A stretch of DNA of 64,000 nucleotides from Arcobacter sp. (GCA_002869565.1 PKUJ01000005.1:1-64000); one strand, 5' to 3'. Numbered from the stretch's first letter, positions 27,117-38,220 are shown. Notes: generated from the letters alone by a model not told the origin. A program made the numbers and translations.

Positions 27117-28304
27117 ATGAAATATAAAATAGTATATCAAGAAGATGAAATAATTAAAAGTAAAATAATTGATACTCTATGTATAGAAAATGAAATATTA
27201 CCTCAAAATACAATAGAAATAAAAAAACAGTTTTTATCTTCAAATATCACATTATTTGAGAATAAATATATAAAAGAGAAAGATTTAAAATCTATTTTTT
27301 ATGAACTCTCCTTAATGCTTGATTCGAAAATATTATTTGATGATGCAATAAAAATATTGATTAAAAATAAAAAGGGTAAACATGTAAAGGAATTTTTAAC
27401 AGTCTTACAAAATTCCTTTGTAAAATCACAAGATATTGAAAAAAGTTTAAAGTTATTTAAAATAAGTCCATTAATAATATCATTTTTTAAAATCACTCAA
27501 AATACGGGAAATGTAGCTTTAAATATTAAATCATTAAGTGAGATAATAAATGAGAATTATGAGATAAAAAAAGAATTTAAAAAAATTATGATTTATCCTA
27601 TGGTTTTACTTATAACATTTTTTTCATCTTTAATTGGTATCTTCAAATTTGTTGTACCAAAATTTGAGTTTATGTTTTCAAATAGTAAAATGGAATTATC
27701 ATTTGCAACAAAAGTACTTTTTTTTACTAAAGATATATTTGAAAATTATCTTTTTTTTCTTTTGACTGGATTATCAATCTTTATTTTTTCACTTATTTAT
27801 TTATATAAGAATAATCAGAGTTTAAAATATAAAGTAGATAAAATATTAGTAAAAAACATATATCTATTAAGTGATATTTATAGATTAAAAACCCTTTATT
27901 CATACTTTGTTGTAGTTGATATTTTATTAAAAAGTAAGCATGAATTTCACGAATCAATAGTTAAGTCAAAGGTTTTAATAAATAATAAATACCTTTTGGA
28001 TAGAATTACGCAAATAGAAAACCTATTGAAAAGTGGGAAAAGTGTAAGTAGTGCATTCGAGTCTACTAAACTTTTTGATGATATAACTATAAGTTTGATA
28101 AATACGGGTGAAATAACCAATTCACTAGATGTGATTATTAATGAAATTAAAATAGTTTACAAAAAAAGATTTGATGAAAAATTAAAACTTTTTTCACTTT
28201 TGATAGAGCCTGTATTTCTTGTTTTTATGATGGCATTAATTGTATGGATAGTTCTTGCAGTTTTTGTTCCTCTGTGGAGTATAGGTGATATGTTAAAGGT
28301 TTAA
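27117..28304 (+). CDS. Type II secretion/type IV pilus inner-membrane platform protein (CtsF/GspF-like)
   Basis: A 395-aa GspF/PilC-family protein with two duplicated helical cytoplasmic domains and three membrane helices (around residues 160-185, 210-235 and 365-390). NTGNVALNI and [10 protein letters not shown] mark the two repeats. It follows gspE directly and would be its membrane partner. No secretin or pseudopilin is found next to it, so the machine must be completed by genes elsewhere. Confidence 0.88.
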   Translation: MKYKIVYQEDEIIKSKIIDTLCIENEILPQNTIEIKKQFLSSNITLFENKYIKEKDLKSIFYELSLMLDSKILFDDAIKILIKNKKGKHVKEFLTVLQNSFVKSQDIEKSLKLFKISPLIISFFKITQNTGNVALNIKSLSEIINENYEIKKEFKKIMIYPMVLLITFFSSLIGIFKFVVPKFEFMFSNSKMELSFATKVLFFTKDIFENYLFFLLTGLSIFIFSLIYLYKNNQSLKYKVDKILVKNIYLLSDIYRLKTLYSYFVVVDILLKSKHEFHESIVKSKVLINNKYLLDRITQIENLLKSGKSVSSAFESTKLFDDITISLINTGEITNSLDVIINEIKIVYKKRFDEKLKLFSLLIEPVFLVFMMALIVWIVLAVFVPLWSIGDMLKV

Positions 28305-28317
28305 GAGGAAAATATTT

Positions 28318-28890
28318 ATGAGTAAAGAATTAGAATTTGAAAATTCTGTAAGAAACATGTTATCGTATGTTGGTGAAGATATTAATAGAGAAGGTTTAGA
28401 AAAAACTCCTAGCCGTGTAAGAAAAGCATTTGAATTTATGTGTAGTGGATACGATAAAAATCCAAGAGAGATTATAAATCAAGCACTTTTTACAAGTACA
28501 AATGACGAAATGGTAGTTATAAAAGATATTGAATTTTATTCAATGTGTGAACATCATATGTTGCCTATTATTGGAAAAGCTCATATTGCATATATTCCTA
28601 ATGGAAAAGTTGTTGGTCTTTCAAAAATACCTAGAATAGTTGATGTTTTTGCTAGAAGATTACAAATTCAAGAGCAGATGACAGAACAAATTTGTGATGC
28701 TCTTCATGAAACGTTAAATCCAAAAGGTGTGGCAGTTATGATAGATGCAAGACACATGTGTATGGAAATGAGAGGTGTTGAAAAGATTTGTTCTACAACA
28801 GTTACTTCTGCTTTAAGAGGACTATTTAAAAGAGAAAAGAAAACAAAAGATGAATTTTTATCTATTGTAGCTCAATCTTTACATAAATAG
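28318..28890 (+). CDS. folE: GTP cyclohydrolase I
   Basis: Converts GTP to dihydroneopterin triphosphate, the first step of folate synthesis; 190 aa. The zinc-binding CEHHMLP motif and the later [10 protein letters not shown] segment with the third ligand are present. RBS AGAGGA precedes the ATG. It lies 13 bp after the gspF-like gene and may share its transcript, although the functions are unrelated. Confidence 0.95.
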   Translation: MSKELEFENSVRNMLSYVGEDINREGLEKTPSRVRKAFEFMCSGYDKNPREIINQALFTSTNDEMVVIKDIEFYSMCEHHMLPIIGKAHIAYIPNGKVVGLSKIPRIVDVFARRLQIQEQMTEQICDALHETLNPKGVAVMIDARHMCMEMRGVEKICSTTVTSALRGLFKREKKTKDEFLSIVAQSLHK

Positions 28891-28899
28891 AAAATATTA

Positions 28900-30204
28900 T
28901 TAAACTTTAAGTGGCAGTGTTATTGTAAACATTGCCCCTGTGTAAGTTTTGTTTTTGAAAGTAAATTGTTTATTTTCTACGCTTATTGTTCCTTTCATAT
29001 GCTTTGTAATAATTTCTTCACTCATGTATAAGCCAATACCTGTGCCTTTCCCTTCATGTTTTGTTGTGAAGTAAGGTTCAAAGATTTTGTTTATTATTTT
29101 ATTTGGAATTCCTCCTGCTGTATCTTTTATTTGGATAACTGCAGAATATTCATCATTATAAACATCAATAAAAATAAATTTTTCTTTAGTATTCTTTTCT
29201 ATAAAAGCGTCTTGAGAGTTTGAAAATAAATTTAAAAAGACTTGGATTAAAGCATTGTTATAATTTAAAATTTGGAAGTTTTCAATATCTTTTATAAAAT
29301 GGATATTTTCTATTTTATATTTATTACCTATAATCATCATAATTTTTTCAAAAGTATGATTAATTTTAAAATACTCTTTTTTTTGATTTGGTTTAAAAAA
29401 ACCTCTGAAATCATCAATAGTTTTTGAAAGATATTGTGCTGAATTATTTATTGCATCCATAGAATTATTTAATATTTCATCATTTAATGTATCAAGTTCA
29501 TTTTGTAGTTTTATGCCTGTTGCCGCAGTTGAGATTGTAGAAAGTGGTTGTCTCCACTGATGTGCAATGTTTTCTAAAATTTCACCCATGGCAGCCATCT
29601 TTGATTGTTGCATTAACATTTTTTCTTTCTCTTTTATGTTTGTAATATCCAAGGCGGTTGCTATGATTGTTTTTTTACCATCTTTTATTCCGTATGATGT
29701 TGTATTAAAATGCCAAACAATCTTTTTTCCACTTTTAGTAGTAATTGTATAATCTCCATTATCTATAATAGTTTGTTTATCATATAAAGTATCAACATTT
29801 TTTTTTACTTCTTCTGCATTTTCTCCATAGGCAAGGTTTGTCCATTTTTCAATAGTATTAATTTCTTTATATTTGTATCCTGAAAGTTCTTCCAGAATTT
29901 TATTTATTTTAAGTATTTCTCCATCTTCATTTATAATCATTATTGGAGTAGCTAAAGAATTAAAAATTCTTTCTAAATCATTTTTTTCTTTTTTTGATTT
30001 ATTCAAAGCAATTTTCATTAAAAAATATAATAAAAGTGAAGTTATTGTAATGAAAAACCAGCCTTTTAAAGTTTGTAATGTATTTATTACTTCTTTGTCG
30101 AGTGAAAGGTTATATAGTATTTTATCTGAAAAAAGAATCCAGATAAAACTAATTATAAAATATGTAAATGCAATAATAAAAGCAGGAGAAATATTTTTCA
30201 TCAT
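28900..30204 (-). CDS. Membrane PAS-domain sensor histidine kinase
   Basis: Orphan sensor kinase of about 434 aa. Two membrane helices near residues 10-30 and 45-70 are followed by a PAS domain (about 80-205). HisKA contains the phospho-acceptor in ENIAHQWRQPLST, and HATPase_c has the N-box NALIQVFLNLFSNSQDA and G-boxes DTAGGIPN and GKGTGIGLYMS. A TTG at 30219 is in frame, but the ATG at 30204 is preferred. No response regulator adjoins it. The very short periplasmic loop suggests sensing by the PAS domain. Confidence 0.88.
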   Translation of the reverse strand: MMKNISPAFIIAFTYFIISFIWILFSDKILYNLSLDKEVINTLQTLKGWFFITITSLLLYFLMKIALNKSKKEKNDLERIFNSLATPIMIINEDGEILKINKILEELSGYKYKEINTIEKWTNLAYGENAEEVKKNVDTLYDKQTIIDNGDYTITTKSGKKIVWHFNTTSYGIKDGKKTIIATALDITNIKEKEKMLMQQSKMAAMGEILENIAHQWRQPLSTISTAATGIKLQNELDTLNDEILNNSMDAINNSAQYLSKTIDDFRGFFKPNQKKEYFKINHTFEKIMMIIGNKYKIENIHFIKDIENFQILNYNNALIQVFLNLFSNSQDAFIEKNTKEKFIFIDVYNDEYSAVIQIKDTAGGIPNKIINKIFEPYFTTKHEGKGTGIGLYMSEEIITKHMKGTISVENKQFTFKNKTYTGAMFTITLPLKV

Positions 30205-30283
30205 TAACGTTTGAAGCAAAATTATAACATATATTTTAAGATTATATTTTAAACTTTTTATTATTTAAGTATAAAATAAAACT

Positions 30284-31636
30284 TTATAAAAGTATAATTT
30301 TTGCTAACATTAAAAAACTAAAAAAACCTACTATATCAGTTACTGTTGTAAGTAAAACAGTACTTCCAATAGCTGGGTCAATATTTAATCTTTTTAATAC
30401 AAGAGGAATTGATGCTCCAAAAAAACCAGCACTAAAGAGATTTATTAACATTGACATTGCAATTACGACTCCAAGCATTGGGGTTTTAAACCATATCCAT
30501 GCAACAATTCACATAATAAAAGCAAAAATTAAACCATTAAAAATAGATATAAAAATTTCTTTTTTTATAGTGTCTTTACTATTATCAAAGTCAATATCCC
30601 CTAATGCCAGTTGCCTTACTGTTACTGCAAGAGTTTGAGTCCCTGCATTCCCACCCATGGAAGCAACAATTGGCATCAATATTGCTAATGCAACATATGA
30701 TTCAATAGTTTCATCAAATAATCCAATTACAAGAGAAGCTAAAATCGCTGTTCCTAGATTTAGGAATAACCATAATGCCCTTTTTTTTGCAGTTGTAAAT
30801 AGATTGTCATCATGCTCAAAATCATCATTTACCCCTGCTAATTGGTACATTTGCTCTGTTGCATTTTCTTCAATTACATCTAAAATATCATCTGATGTAA
30901 TTCTTCCCATTAGCATTTCTTGATATCCCACAACTGCAACTACATTTAAATCATATTTTTCAAATTTTTTTGCTACTTCAGAAATGTCTTCTTTATCTTG
31001 TACAACAAAAGGTTTAAATTTATTTTCTTGATGTTCATCTAAAACTGTTTGATAAGTTTTTTTAAAATCTATGATAATTAAATCTTCTAGTAGAATTGAT
31101 GCAATAAGTTTCTTGTCATCATTTACAATAAAAACTTGATGAATATTAACCAATTCATCTTCAGCTTTACCTTGAGTTAATCTATCAAGTGATTCTTTGA
31201 TTGTTTCTGTTAAGTTTGCTGAGAAAAGCTCAGTTTGCATATATGAACCAGCTTCATCTTCTTCATATCTTCTTAACCAGTTAATTTCTTGTTGATCTTC
31301 TTCTTCCAGACCATCAAAAACTTCTTTTGCTTTTTCTTCATCGTATTCTTCAATTTCTTGAATAATATCTGTTGCATCATCTGATTCTAATTCATCAACT
31401 GCTTCTGTAAGTTTTTTGATAGATAGTTCTTCATAGACATCTTCCCTTAAATAATCAGGAAGTTCAAGTATAACTTCACCTAAAATGTCATCAGGTAAAT
31501 TTTTTAATACTTTAAAAAAATCCTCAGTAGATTCTTTTTCAATTTTTTTTAAAGAGTAAGCTATATCACTTGGATGAAGTTCATTTATTTTTTCTAAAAG
31601 TTCAGTAGGATCTTTTATAGCTTGCTCTATTGTCAT
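30284..31636 (-). pseudogene. mgtE: MgtE magnesium transporter with in-frame TGA
   Basis: Read through, this is a 450-residue MgtE: N-terminal superhelical domain rich in acidic residues (about 1-130), tandem CBS domains (about 135-255), and a five-helix membrane domain with PIVASMGGNAGTQT, the conserved pore motif. A TGA at 30509-30511 (codon 376) interrupts the membrane domain. The rest (IVAWIWFKTPMLGVVI and so on) continues in the same frame to the usual C-terminus. A glycine GGA-to-TGA change would explain it. The truncated product would lack the last two helices. It overlaps the M23 peptidase stop by one base. Confidence 0.8.
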
Positions 31637-32829
31637 TAAATTTTCCTTGGAGTTAATTTGCTTGTTGATACAAGTCTATCAAGTCTTGTGGCATTTTCCC
31701 TATTTTCATCATTAATAACTTCTTGAAACTTTTTAATTGTAACTTTAGCATTTGCAATAAATGTTTTTTTTCTTTTTCCTTTTAATCCTATAACATCTGG
31801 TTTTTTAATAACCCTTAGAGGATTAACGGCTCTACCATTTTTGTAAAGTCCTAAATGTAAGTGAGGACCAGAACTAAGTCCCGTACTTCCTACATATCCA
31901 ATATGTTGACCTCTTTTGATTCTAGTTCCTCGTCTTAGACCACCTCTAAATTTATTTTGATGGGCATATAATGTTTTATATCCATTTGAATGTCTGATTA
32001 TAATAGTATTACCATATCCACCTTTACGCCCAATGAATTCAATTTTTCCATCGCCTGCAGCATAAATTTTTCTTCCTCGTGGTGCTGCAAAGTCTGTACC
32101 TAGGTGAGCTCTGTATCTTTTTAATACTGGGTGCCATCTTTTTTTTGTAAATTGGCTAGAAATTCTACTATATGTTAGTGGAACTTTAAAAAAATATGTT
32201 TTTGTAAAGCCTATTCCTTTTTCATCATAATATTTATCATCTTTTTCATTTTTGAATCTATAATATTTTTTTCCAGATATTTCAACCATAGCAGCTTTTA
32301 TATCAGGTTGTCCAAAAGGTCGTCCTAAAAGTGATTTTTGACTATATTCTATTGCTATAAAATCATTTTTTTGCATTCTTCTAAAGTTTGCAGAACCTTT
32401 AAATATATATTTTAAATGTGCTGCAAGTGCTGCACTTCCAGTTGCTTCTTGAAGTTGATTTGAAACTGATGATGTAATTGGCATTGCAATTGTTTCCGTA
32501 TACTCTTGATACGAAATTGGTAGTGTTTCAAATTTATATGTATTATCAACAGTTTTAAAAATATGAAGTTGAATCTCTTCTGAAACTGGTATTAGAACTT
32601 GATCTAATGTACCATCTTCGTTCTCTTTAAGATAGTAATAGTTATCTGCTGTAATCTCTGAACACAACTCTTTATCTTCTTTTTCTAATTCAAAATATAG
32701 TTTTTGAGGAATAGAATATTTTTCTAAAAAAGTTAAAAAGGTTTCACCTTTTGGCCAAGTAGTTTCTTTTATCTCTGTAGAGAAAAGAGTTGAAATAATT
32801 AGGGAAATTAATATTATGATTTTTTTCAC
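31636..32829 (-). CDS. M23-family peptidoglycan endopeptidase (Csd3/Pgp3-like)
   Basis: Periplasmic zinc metallopeptidase of 397 aa that trims peptidoglycan cross-links or peptides. A signal peptide (residues 1-18) is followed by a regulatory region and a LytM domain with zinc ligands in HLGTDFAAPRG and HLHLG and the YAHQNK motif. Size and domain order match Helicobacter Csd3/HdpA and Campylobacter Pgp3, which help set helical cell shape. It is divergent from a Pgp2/Csd6-type gene 80 bp away, which supports a cell-shape role. Confidence 0.88.
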   Translation of the reverse strand: MKKIIILISLIISTLFSTEIKETTWPKGETFLTFLEKYSIPQKLYFELEKEDKELCSEITADNYYYLKENEDGTLDQVLIPVSEEIQLHIFKTVDNTYKFETLPISYQEYTETIAMPITSSVSNQLQEATGSAALAAHLKYIFKGSANFRRMQKNDFIAIEYSQKSLLGRPFGQPDIKAAMVEISGKKYYRFKNEKDDKYYDEKGIGFTKTYFFKVPLTYSRISSQFTKKRWHPVLKRYRAHLGTDFAAPRGRKIYAAGDGKIEFIGRKGGYGNTIIIRHSNGYKTLYAHQNKFRGGLRRGTRIKRGQHIGYVGSTGLSSGPHLHLGLYKNGRAVNPLRVIKKPDVIGLKGKRKKTFIANAKVTIKKFQEVINDENRENATRLDRLVSTSKLTPRKI

Positions 32830-32909
32830 GATTCTTCTTTATTAAAGTATTAGAGCATTTATTATACAATTGCGCAACTAAAGGCAATATAAATTTCAGG
32901 GAGATTTGA

Positions 32910-33869
32910 GTGAAAAAAGTAGTACTATTTTTAACAATAATTATTAATATTATGTTTGCAGATTTAGTAGACATATATAGAAGTCAAGGCTTAGATGCCG
33001 TAAAACTTCAAATAGAAAAAGAGATGACAAGTAAAGATTATTGGGAAAAATACTTATCAGATAAAAATGTAGATTACGGATATTATGAATCAAAAAAATT
33101 TGTAATTTTAGCGCAAAAAGAAGCTAAAGAAATAGCGTTATACCAAGTAGATAAAAAAAATTACAATCTCGTCCTTAGAGATAGTGTAATTGTTGGAGAA
33201 AAAAATGGTGATAAGCAAGAAGAAGGAGATTTGAAAACTCCAATTGGGGCATATGATTTAACTGAAAAACTAACAAAACTTGATTCTTTTTATGGACCAC
33301 TTGCCTTAGTAACTTCATATCCCAATACCTTTGATAAAACTCAAAATAAAAAAGGTCATGGGATTTGGATTCATGGTATGCCTATTGATGAAGTTAGAGA
33401 AGAATTTACAAAAGGTTGTATAGCTTTAGATAATCCTAGATTAAAAGAGCTAGATGAGAATATTGAATACAATAAATCTATTCTTTTAATATCTGATGAA
33501 AATATCAAAAAAGCATCAAAAAAAGATATTAGTCTTATTTTAGCTTCTATTTTTAAATGGAGAGATGCCTGGAAAAAATCTGATATTGAGCAGTATTTAA
33601 AATTTTATTCAAAATCATTTAAAAGACATGATGGTATGTCTATATCACAATTTATGGAATATAAAGAAAGAATCTTTTCTAAAAATGAAGAGAAAAAAAT
33701 TATATTTTCTAATATTAATATTGCTCCATATCCAAACTCTTTAAACAAGCAAATGTACAAAGTAGTTATGGATGAAGATTATAAAACAAAATTTTATACA
33801 TTTAATGGAAAAAAAGAATTATATATTGAATTAAAAAACAACAAAATTGAAATCTTAGCCGAGGGTTAA
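32910..33869 (+). CDS. L,D-carboxypeptidase/transpeptidase-fold protein (Pgp2/Csd6-like)
   Basis: Periplasmic enzyme of 319 aa that trims tetrapeptides in peptidoglycan and helps determine helical shape in Campylobacter (Pgp2) and Helicobacter (Csd6). It has a signal peptide (residues 1-17), a YkuD catalytic domain with GIWIHGMP and the nucleophile cysteine in KGCIALD, then an NTF2-like C-terminal domain beginning around WRDAWKKSDIEQYLKFY. The start is GTG with CAGGGAGA upstream. It is divergent from the M23 gene. Confidence 0.9.
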   Translation: MKKVVLFLTIIINIMFADLVDIYRSQGLDAVKLQIEKEMTSKDYWEKYLSDKNVDYGYYESKKFVILAQKEAKEIALYQVDKKNYNLVLRDSVIVGEKNGDKQEEGDLKTPIGAYDLTEKLTKLDSFYGPLALVTSYPNTFDKTQNKKGHGIWIHGMPIDEVREEFTKGCIALDNPRLKELDENIEYNKSILLISDENIKKASKKDISLILASIFKWRDAWKKSDIEQYLKFYSKSFKRHDGMSISQFMEYKERIFSKNEEKKIIFSNINIAPYPNSLNKQMYKVVMDEDYKTKFYTFNGKKELYIELKNNKIEILAEG

Positions 33870-33934
33870 AACTTTAGCTAAGAGCTTTTTGGATATAATC
33901 GCCCTTATTAAAACAACCATATGTAAGGCGAACG

Positions 33935-36148
33935 ATGCAAAAAGAAGAGATGAATCTTGAAGAGATAGCACTTGCTCACTCTCTAACACTTGAAGAATTT
34001 GAAAATATCAAAGAAATTTTAGGAAGAGATCCAAACTATGTAGAGATTGGAATCTTCTCTGCTATGTGGTCTGAACACTGTTCATACAAATCAAGTAAAA
34101 AATATTTAAACGGTTTCCCAACTAAAGCTCCGTGGGTTATTCAAGGTCCAGGTGAAAATGCTGGTGTAATTGATATTGGTGATGGTTACGCAGCTGTATT
34201 TAAAATGGAATCACATAATCACCCATCATTTATTGAACCATATCAAGGTGCAGCTACAGGTGTTGGTGGAATTTTAAGAGATGTATTTACAATGGGTGCG
34301 AGACATATTGCAAATATGAACTCAATTAGATTTGCTGGTATTGAAGGTGATAGCGAAATTGCTCAAAAACATAGATTTCTTTTAAGAGGTGTAGTTGCTG
34401 GTATCGGTGGATATGGTAACTGTATGGGAGTTCCTACTATTGGTGGAGAAACTACTTTTGAAGAGTGTTATGCTGGAAATAATCTTGTAAATGCATTTAC
34501 ATTAGGACTTGCAAAATCAGATGAAATTTTCTTAGGACTTGCTGAAGGTGTTGGTAATCCAGTTATGTATGTTGGGTCTAAAACAGGTCGAGATGGTTTA
34601 GGTGGGGCTGTTATGAGTTCTGCTTCATTTACAGAAGATTCAGAATCAAAAAGACCAACAGTTCAAGTTGGTGATCCATTTACAGAAAAACTACTTTTAG
34701 AGGCTTGTTTAGAGTTATTTAAAGAGGACTTAATTATTGGTATTCAAGATATTGGTGCTGCAGGTCTTACTTCATCATCTTTTGAAATGGCAGGACGCTC
34801 TGAGTCTGGTATGATTATGCATTTAGATAAAGTTCCAGCTAGAGAAGAGGGGATGACTCCTTACGATTTCATGCTTTCTGAATCTCAAGAAAGAATGCTT
34901 ATTTGTGCTAAAAAAGGTTCTGAACAAAAAATTATTGATATTTTTGAAAAATGGGAACTAGATGTTGCTGTAATTGGGGAAGTTACCAATACTGGAAATA
35001 TGGAACTGTTTTGGCATGGCGAAAAATGTGCAGAAGTTCCCGTTCAACCAGTTTCAGAACAAGCTCCAATTTTAGATAGACCAGTTGCTAAACATGCATA
35101 TTTAAATGGTATTGAAGAGATTGATATGAGTAAAGAGTTCTCAAATCAAATTGCATTTGATAAACTATTTGGTGATATGGAAGTTGTTGATAAATCTTGG
35201 GTTTATAACCAATATGATTCAATGGTTCAAACAAATACAATCAAAGGTCCAGGTTCTTTAGATGGTTCTTCAATTAGAATTAAAGAGACTGGAAAAGCTT
35301 TAGCTATGAGTGCTGATTGTAACACAAGATTATGTTATATTAATCCAGAATTAGGTGCAGCAGCAGCTGTTATGGAATCAGGAAGAAATGTAGCTATGAC
35401 AGGTGCAGTTCCTAAAGCAATCACCGATTGTCTTAACTTTGGAAATCCTCAAAACCCAGAAGTGATGTGGCAATTTGCTCAATCATGTGAAGGTATCAAA
35501 TCAGCTTGTAAAGAGTTAAATACTCCAGTTATTGGTGGAAATGTATCATTATACAATGAAACAAATGGTGTGGGTGTTTTCCCAACTCCTTCAATTGCAA
35601 TGGTTGGTGTAAATGAAGATGCTAACAAAGTATTACCATCAGCTTTACAAGAAGATGGAAACTTTTTATATATCTTAGGAGATACTAAATCAGAATTTGG
35701 CGGATCTTTATATATGAAACTAATGTTTGATAAAGTTGCAGGAGTTCATCCTGAAGTTGATTTTAAAAAAGAGTTAAACCTTTGGAATACAGTTGTTGAA
35801 GCAAATCAAGAAGGTTTATTAAAAGCTGCAAAAGATGTTAATGTTGGTGGTATTGCAGTTGCATTAGCAAAAATGGCTGTAGTTGGAAATAGAGGTGTTG
35901 AAGCTGCAATCTCATTAGAAGAAGATAGAGATGTTTTCTCTGAAACTTTAAGTAGAGCTATAGTAGAAGTAAGTCCTGAAAATTCAGAAAAACTTGAAAA
36001 ACTTTGTGAGAAAAAAGGAATGGTTTATTCTAAATTAGGATTAGTTGGTGGAGGAAAAATTTCTATCAATGATATTTATAAAGATTTAGATTCAGCTAGA
36101 GATACTTATTTTAATAAATTTAAAAGAGTTATTGAGCAAGACTTATAA
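33935..36148 (+). CDS. purL: Phosphoribosylformylglycinamidine synthase subunit PurL
   Basis: ATP-dependent amidation of FGAR to FGAM in purine synthesis; the 737-aa small form that works with separate PurQ and PurS. MESHNHPS, the [14 protein letters not shown] loop, GVPTIGGET and [10 protein letters not shown] are all present. The start has TAAGGCGA upstream. A strong bidirectional terminator follows. Confidence 0.97.
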   Translation: MQKEEMNLEEIALAHSLTLEEFENIKEILGRDPNYVEIGIFSAMWSEHCSYKSSKKYLNGFPTKAPWVIQGPGENAGVIDIGDGYAAVFKMESHNHPSFIEPYQGAATGVGGILRDVFTMGARHIANMNSIRFAGIEGDSEIAQKHRFLLRGVVAGIGGYGNCMGVPTIGGETTFEECYAGNNLVNAFTLGLAKSDEIFLGLAEGVGNPVMYVGSKTGRDGLGGAVMSSASFTEDSESKRPTVQVGDPFTEKLLLEACLELFKEDLIIGIQDIGAAGLTSSSFEMAGRSESGMIMHLDKVPAREEGMTPYDFMLSESQERMLICAKKGSEQKIIDIFEKWELDVAVIGEVTNTGNMELFWHGEKCAEVPVQPVSEQAPILDRPVAKHAYLNGIEEIDMSKEFSNQIAFDKLFGDMEVVDKSWVYNQYDSMVQTNTIKGPGSLDGSSIRIKETGKALAMSADCNTRLCYINPELGAAAAVMESGRNVAMTGAVPKAITDCLNFGNPQNPEVMWQFAQSCEGIKSACKELNTPVIGGNVSLYNETNGVGVFPTPSIAMVGVNEDANKVLPSALQEDGNFLYILGDTKSEFGGSLYMKLMFDKVAGVHPEVDFKKELNLWNTVVEANQEGLLKAAKDVNVGGIAVALAKMAVVGNRGVEAAISLEEDRDVFSETLSRAIVEVSPENSEKLEKLCEKKGMVYSKLGLVGGGKISINDIYKDLDSARDTYFNKFKRVIEQDL

Positions 36149-36150
36149 TA

Positions 36151-36178
36151 AATAAAAGAGGCTAAAACCTCTTTTATT
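36151..36178. terminator. Bidirectional terminator between purL and nosL
   Basis: AATAAAAGAGG pairs perfectly with CCTCTTTTATT around a CTAAAA loop, giving T-runs on both strands between two convergent genes. Confidence 0.8.
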
Positions 36179-36186
36179 AGTATTTT

Positions 36187-36636
36187 TTATCTTCCCATTT
36201 TTACTGCACGTTTTGACATCTCTTCAAAGTCTATAATTTCTAAACCTTTAAGAATTGATTCTTTTTTTTCGTGTGCTCCAAAACCATAAGCCATTGGCGT
36301 AACATTCATTGTGTCATAATATGCAGTTCTACCATCAATCCATTTTGAAGTTTTTATATCAGTAACCCATATTTTAGCTTCATCTTTCCATTCAATTGAT
36401 TCCTCTTTAAACCAAAGAGCTAAACAACCAATATCATCAAATTTATAAACTTTTCCATTTCTTTTGTTTATTACTTGTGCCGCATGATTCCTTTCACTTA
36501 GAACCATTTTACACCTATCACACATATCTCTGTCCCAATGAATTACTTCATGTTCATGAGATACTTTTTTTTCGCATGCACTTAATAAAATTATTATTAT
36601 TAGTGGAATTAGAAATTTAACAATATTTATTTTCAT
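36187..36636 (-). CDS. nosL: NosL copper-binding lipoprotein
   Basis: A 149-aa outer-face lipoprotein (lipobox LLSAC) of the NosL family, the copper chaperone for maturing nitrous oxide reductase. The copper motif is CDRCKMVLSERNHAAQ, with the conserved FDDIGCLALW downstream. It is the last gene of the main nos cluster. In Wolinella nosY lies between nosF and nosL; here nosF leads straight into nosL with a gap of 8 bp. Confidence 0.9.
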   Translation of the reverse strand: MKINIVKFLIPLIIIILLSACEKKVSHEHEVIHWDRDMCDRCKMVLSERNHAAQVINKRNGKVYKFDDIGCLALWFKEESIEWKDEAKIWVTDIKTSKWIDGRTAYYDTMNVTPMAYGFGAHEKKESILKGLEIIDFEEMSKRAVKMGR

Positions 36637-36644
36637 TTATACTC

Positions 36645-37283
36645 CTATACTCTATCATCTGATTGAATTTTCCCCAAATCCATGTAGATTTGCCTATTTA
36701 CAATATCTTTTACTTCATCTAATCTATGAGTGACAAAAAGAGAAATTTTTTCTTTCTCATTATCTTTTAATAGTCTATAGAAATCATCTCTTGCTTTTGG
36801 ATCAAGATTTGCAGTTGGCTCATCATATATTATAATTTCACTTTTCTTTGCTAAACTAATTGCAATAAGCATTTTTTGTTTCATTCCACCAGATAGTTTA
36901 AAAAATGATTTATTTAGATTATTTTTAATATCTAATTTCATTTCATTTGCATAATGCATAATTAATTCTTTGTCTACATTTGAACTTGTTTGAATATATT
37001 TCATTAGTTCATCAAGATTAAGTTTTATAGGAGGTGGTAATTGTGGTACAAAAGAAATTGCATTTAAAACTTCTGTTCTTTTTTTTATTGGATTTAAACC
37101 ATTTATTAAAACTCCACCTGCATTTGGATGATAATAACCCATAATAGATCTAATAAGTGTTGTTTTTCCTGCCCCATTTGGTCCCATTAAAGCTACATAA
37201 TCATTTTTATTAAAGTCTACACTTATCTTATCTAATGAAATATGTGAGCCAAATTTTTTTGTTAAGTTTGAAACTTGTATCAT
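36645..37283 (-). CDS. nosF: NosF, ABC transporter ATPase for NosZ maturation
   Basis: A 212-aa ATPase that drives the NosDFY complex needed for assembling the CuZ centre of NosZ. Walker A GPNGAGKTT, signature LSGGMKQK and Walker B IIIYDEPTANLD are intact. The usual permease partner nosY is not adjacent but at 47955-48782. It lies one base from nosH. Confidence 0.93.
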   Translation of the reverse strand: MIQVSNLTKKFGSHISLDKISVDFNKNDYVALMGPNGAGKTTLIRSIMGYYHPNAGGVLINGLNPIKKRTEVLNAISFVPQLPPPIKLNLDELMKYIQTSSNVDKELIMHYANEMKLDIKNNLNKSFFKLSGGMKQKMLIAISLAKKSEIIIYDEPTANLDPKARDDFYRLLKDNEKEKISLFVTHRLDEVKDIVNRQIYMDLGKIQSDDRV

Positions 37284-37284
37284 T

Positions 37285-38190
37285 TTATATTAAACCTTTT
37301 AATCTAAAATCAAATTTTAATGCATCTGAATGACATACGTCAATACATCTTCCACATAAAGTACAATCTGCACCTGTCACATATTGAGTTTTGATTCCTT
37401 TTTCTTTTCTTTGTTCATCATATTTTGATTTAGTCAATTCTAAAACTTGGCTTTCAAAACATACGTCATGACAAACCATACAATGGTCACAATTATCATT
37501 CCATTCTATTCTAAGACCACTTGCTTTTCCAAGATAACCATAAGTTGTTCCAATTGGACAAAGGTAAGTACACCATGCACGTCTTGAATATAAGACCTCA
37601 ATTAAAAAAATAACTAGTACCCAAATTAAAGCTAAACTCCATCCATATGCAATAAATCTACTTAGAATTCCTACAACATTGAATGTTTCAAAAACTAAAT
37701 AACCACTTGTAAATGCTAAAACCATAAATATTGCCCAAAAAATATGTCTTATTCTATGATCAAACCTTCTTTCTTTTATGATTTTTTTTGTTACTAAGTA
37801 GTTATGAATCTTTTCCCCAATTTCACTTATTAGACCATATGGGCAGACCCATGAACAATAAGTCCTTCCTCCAATAAGTAAATAGAAAATTACAATTGTT
37901 GCTGTACCTATTATTATATTGATTGGCATATGATAGGTTGCAAGATACATTTGTATTGTAGTAAAAGGGTCAATTAAATGAAATCCTAAAAACCTTGAAC
38001 CATTTAGTGTACCTTCTAATGTTTGAATATCAATTGCAAAAGATAAAAAGAAAAGTAAGTGAATTGATATTACTACAATCCACCTTTTCATTCTGTATGA
38101 AAAATATGATTTGCCTTCTTTTGTTTTATCGAAAAAAGTCGAAAAGAATGTTGTGTTTTTTATTGTTTCTCTATTGTTCCATTTATCCAT
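37285..38190 (-). CDS. nosH: NosH, NapH-like membrane ferredoxin
   Basis: A 301-aa quinol-side electron transfer protein with four membrane helices, CSWVCP and CTYLCP motifs near the membrane face, and two C-terminal [4Fe-4S] clusters (CDHCMVCHDVC and CTLCGRCIDVC). With NosG it is thought to pass electrons from menaquinol to the periplasmic cytochromes NosC1/C2 and on to NosZ in the clade II system. Confidence 0.92.
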   Translation of the reverse strand: MDKWNNRETIKNTTFFSTFFDKTKEGKSYFSYRMKRWIVVISIHLLFFLSFAIDIQTLEGTLNGSRFLGFHLIDPFTTIQMYLATYHMPINIIIGTATIVIFYLLIGGRTYCSWVCPYGLISEIGEKIHNYLVTKKIIKERRFDHRIRHIFWAIFMVLAFTSGYLVFETFNVVGILSRFIAYGWSLALIWVLVIFLIEVLYSRRAWCTYLCPIGTTYGYLGKASGLRIEWNDNCDHCMVCHDVCFESQVLELTKSKYDEQRKEKGIKTQYVTGADCTLCGRCIDVCHSDALKFDFRLKGLI

Positions 38191-38220
38191 AGTTTCTTCC
38201 TAATTGCTAAATACTAATAG

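Noticed and set aside
30209-30219. TTG start for the sensor kinase at 30219
   Set aside because: An ATG 15 bp downstream gives a better start and the TATAAT just upstream would leave almost no leader for the TTG.
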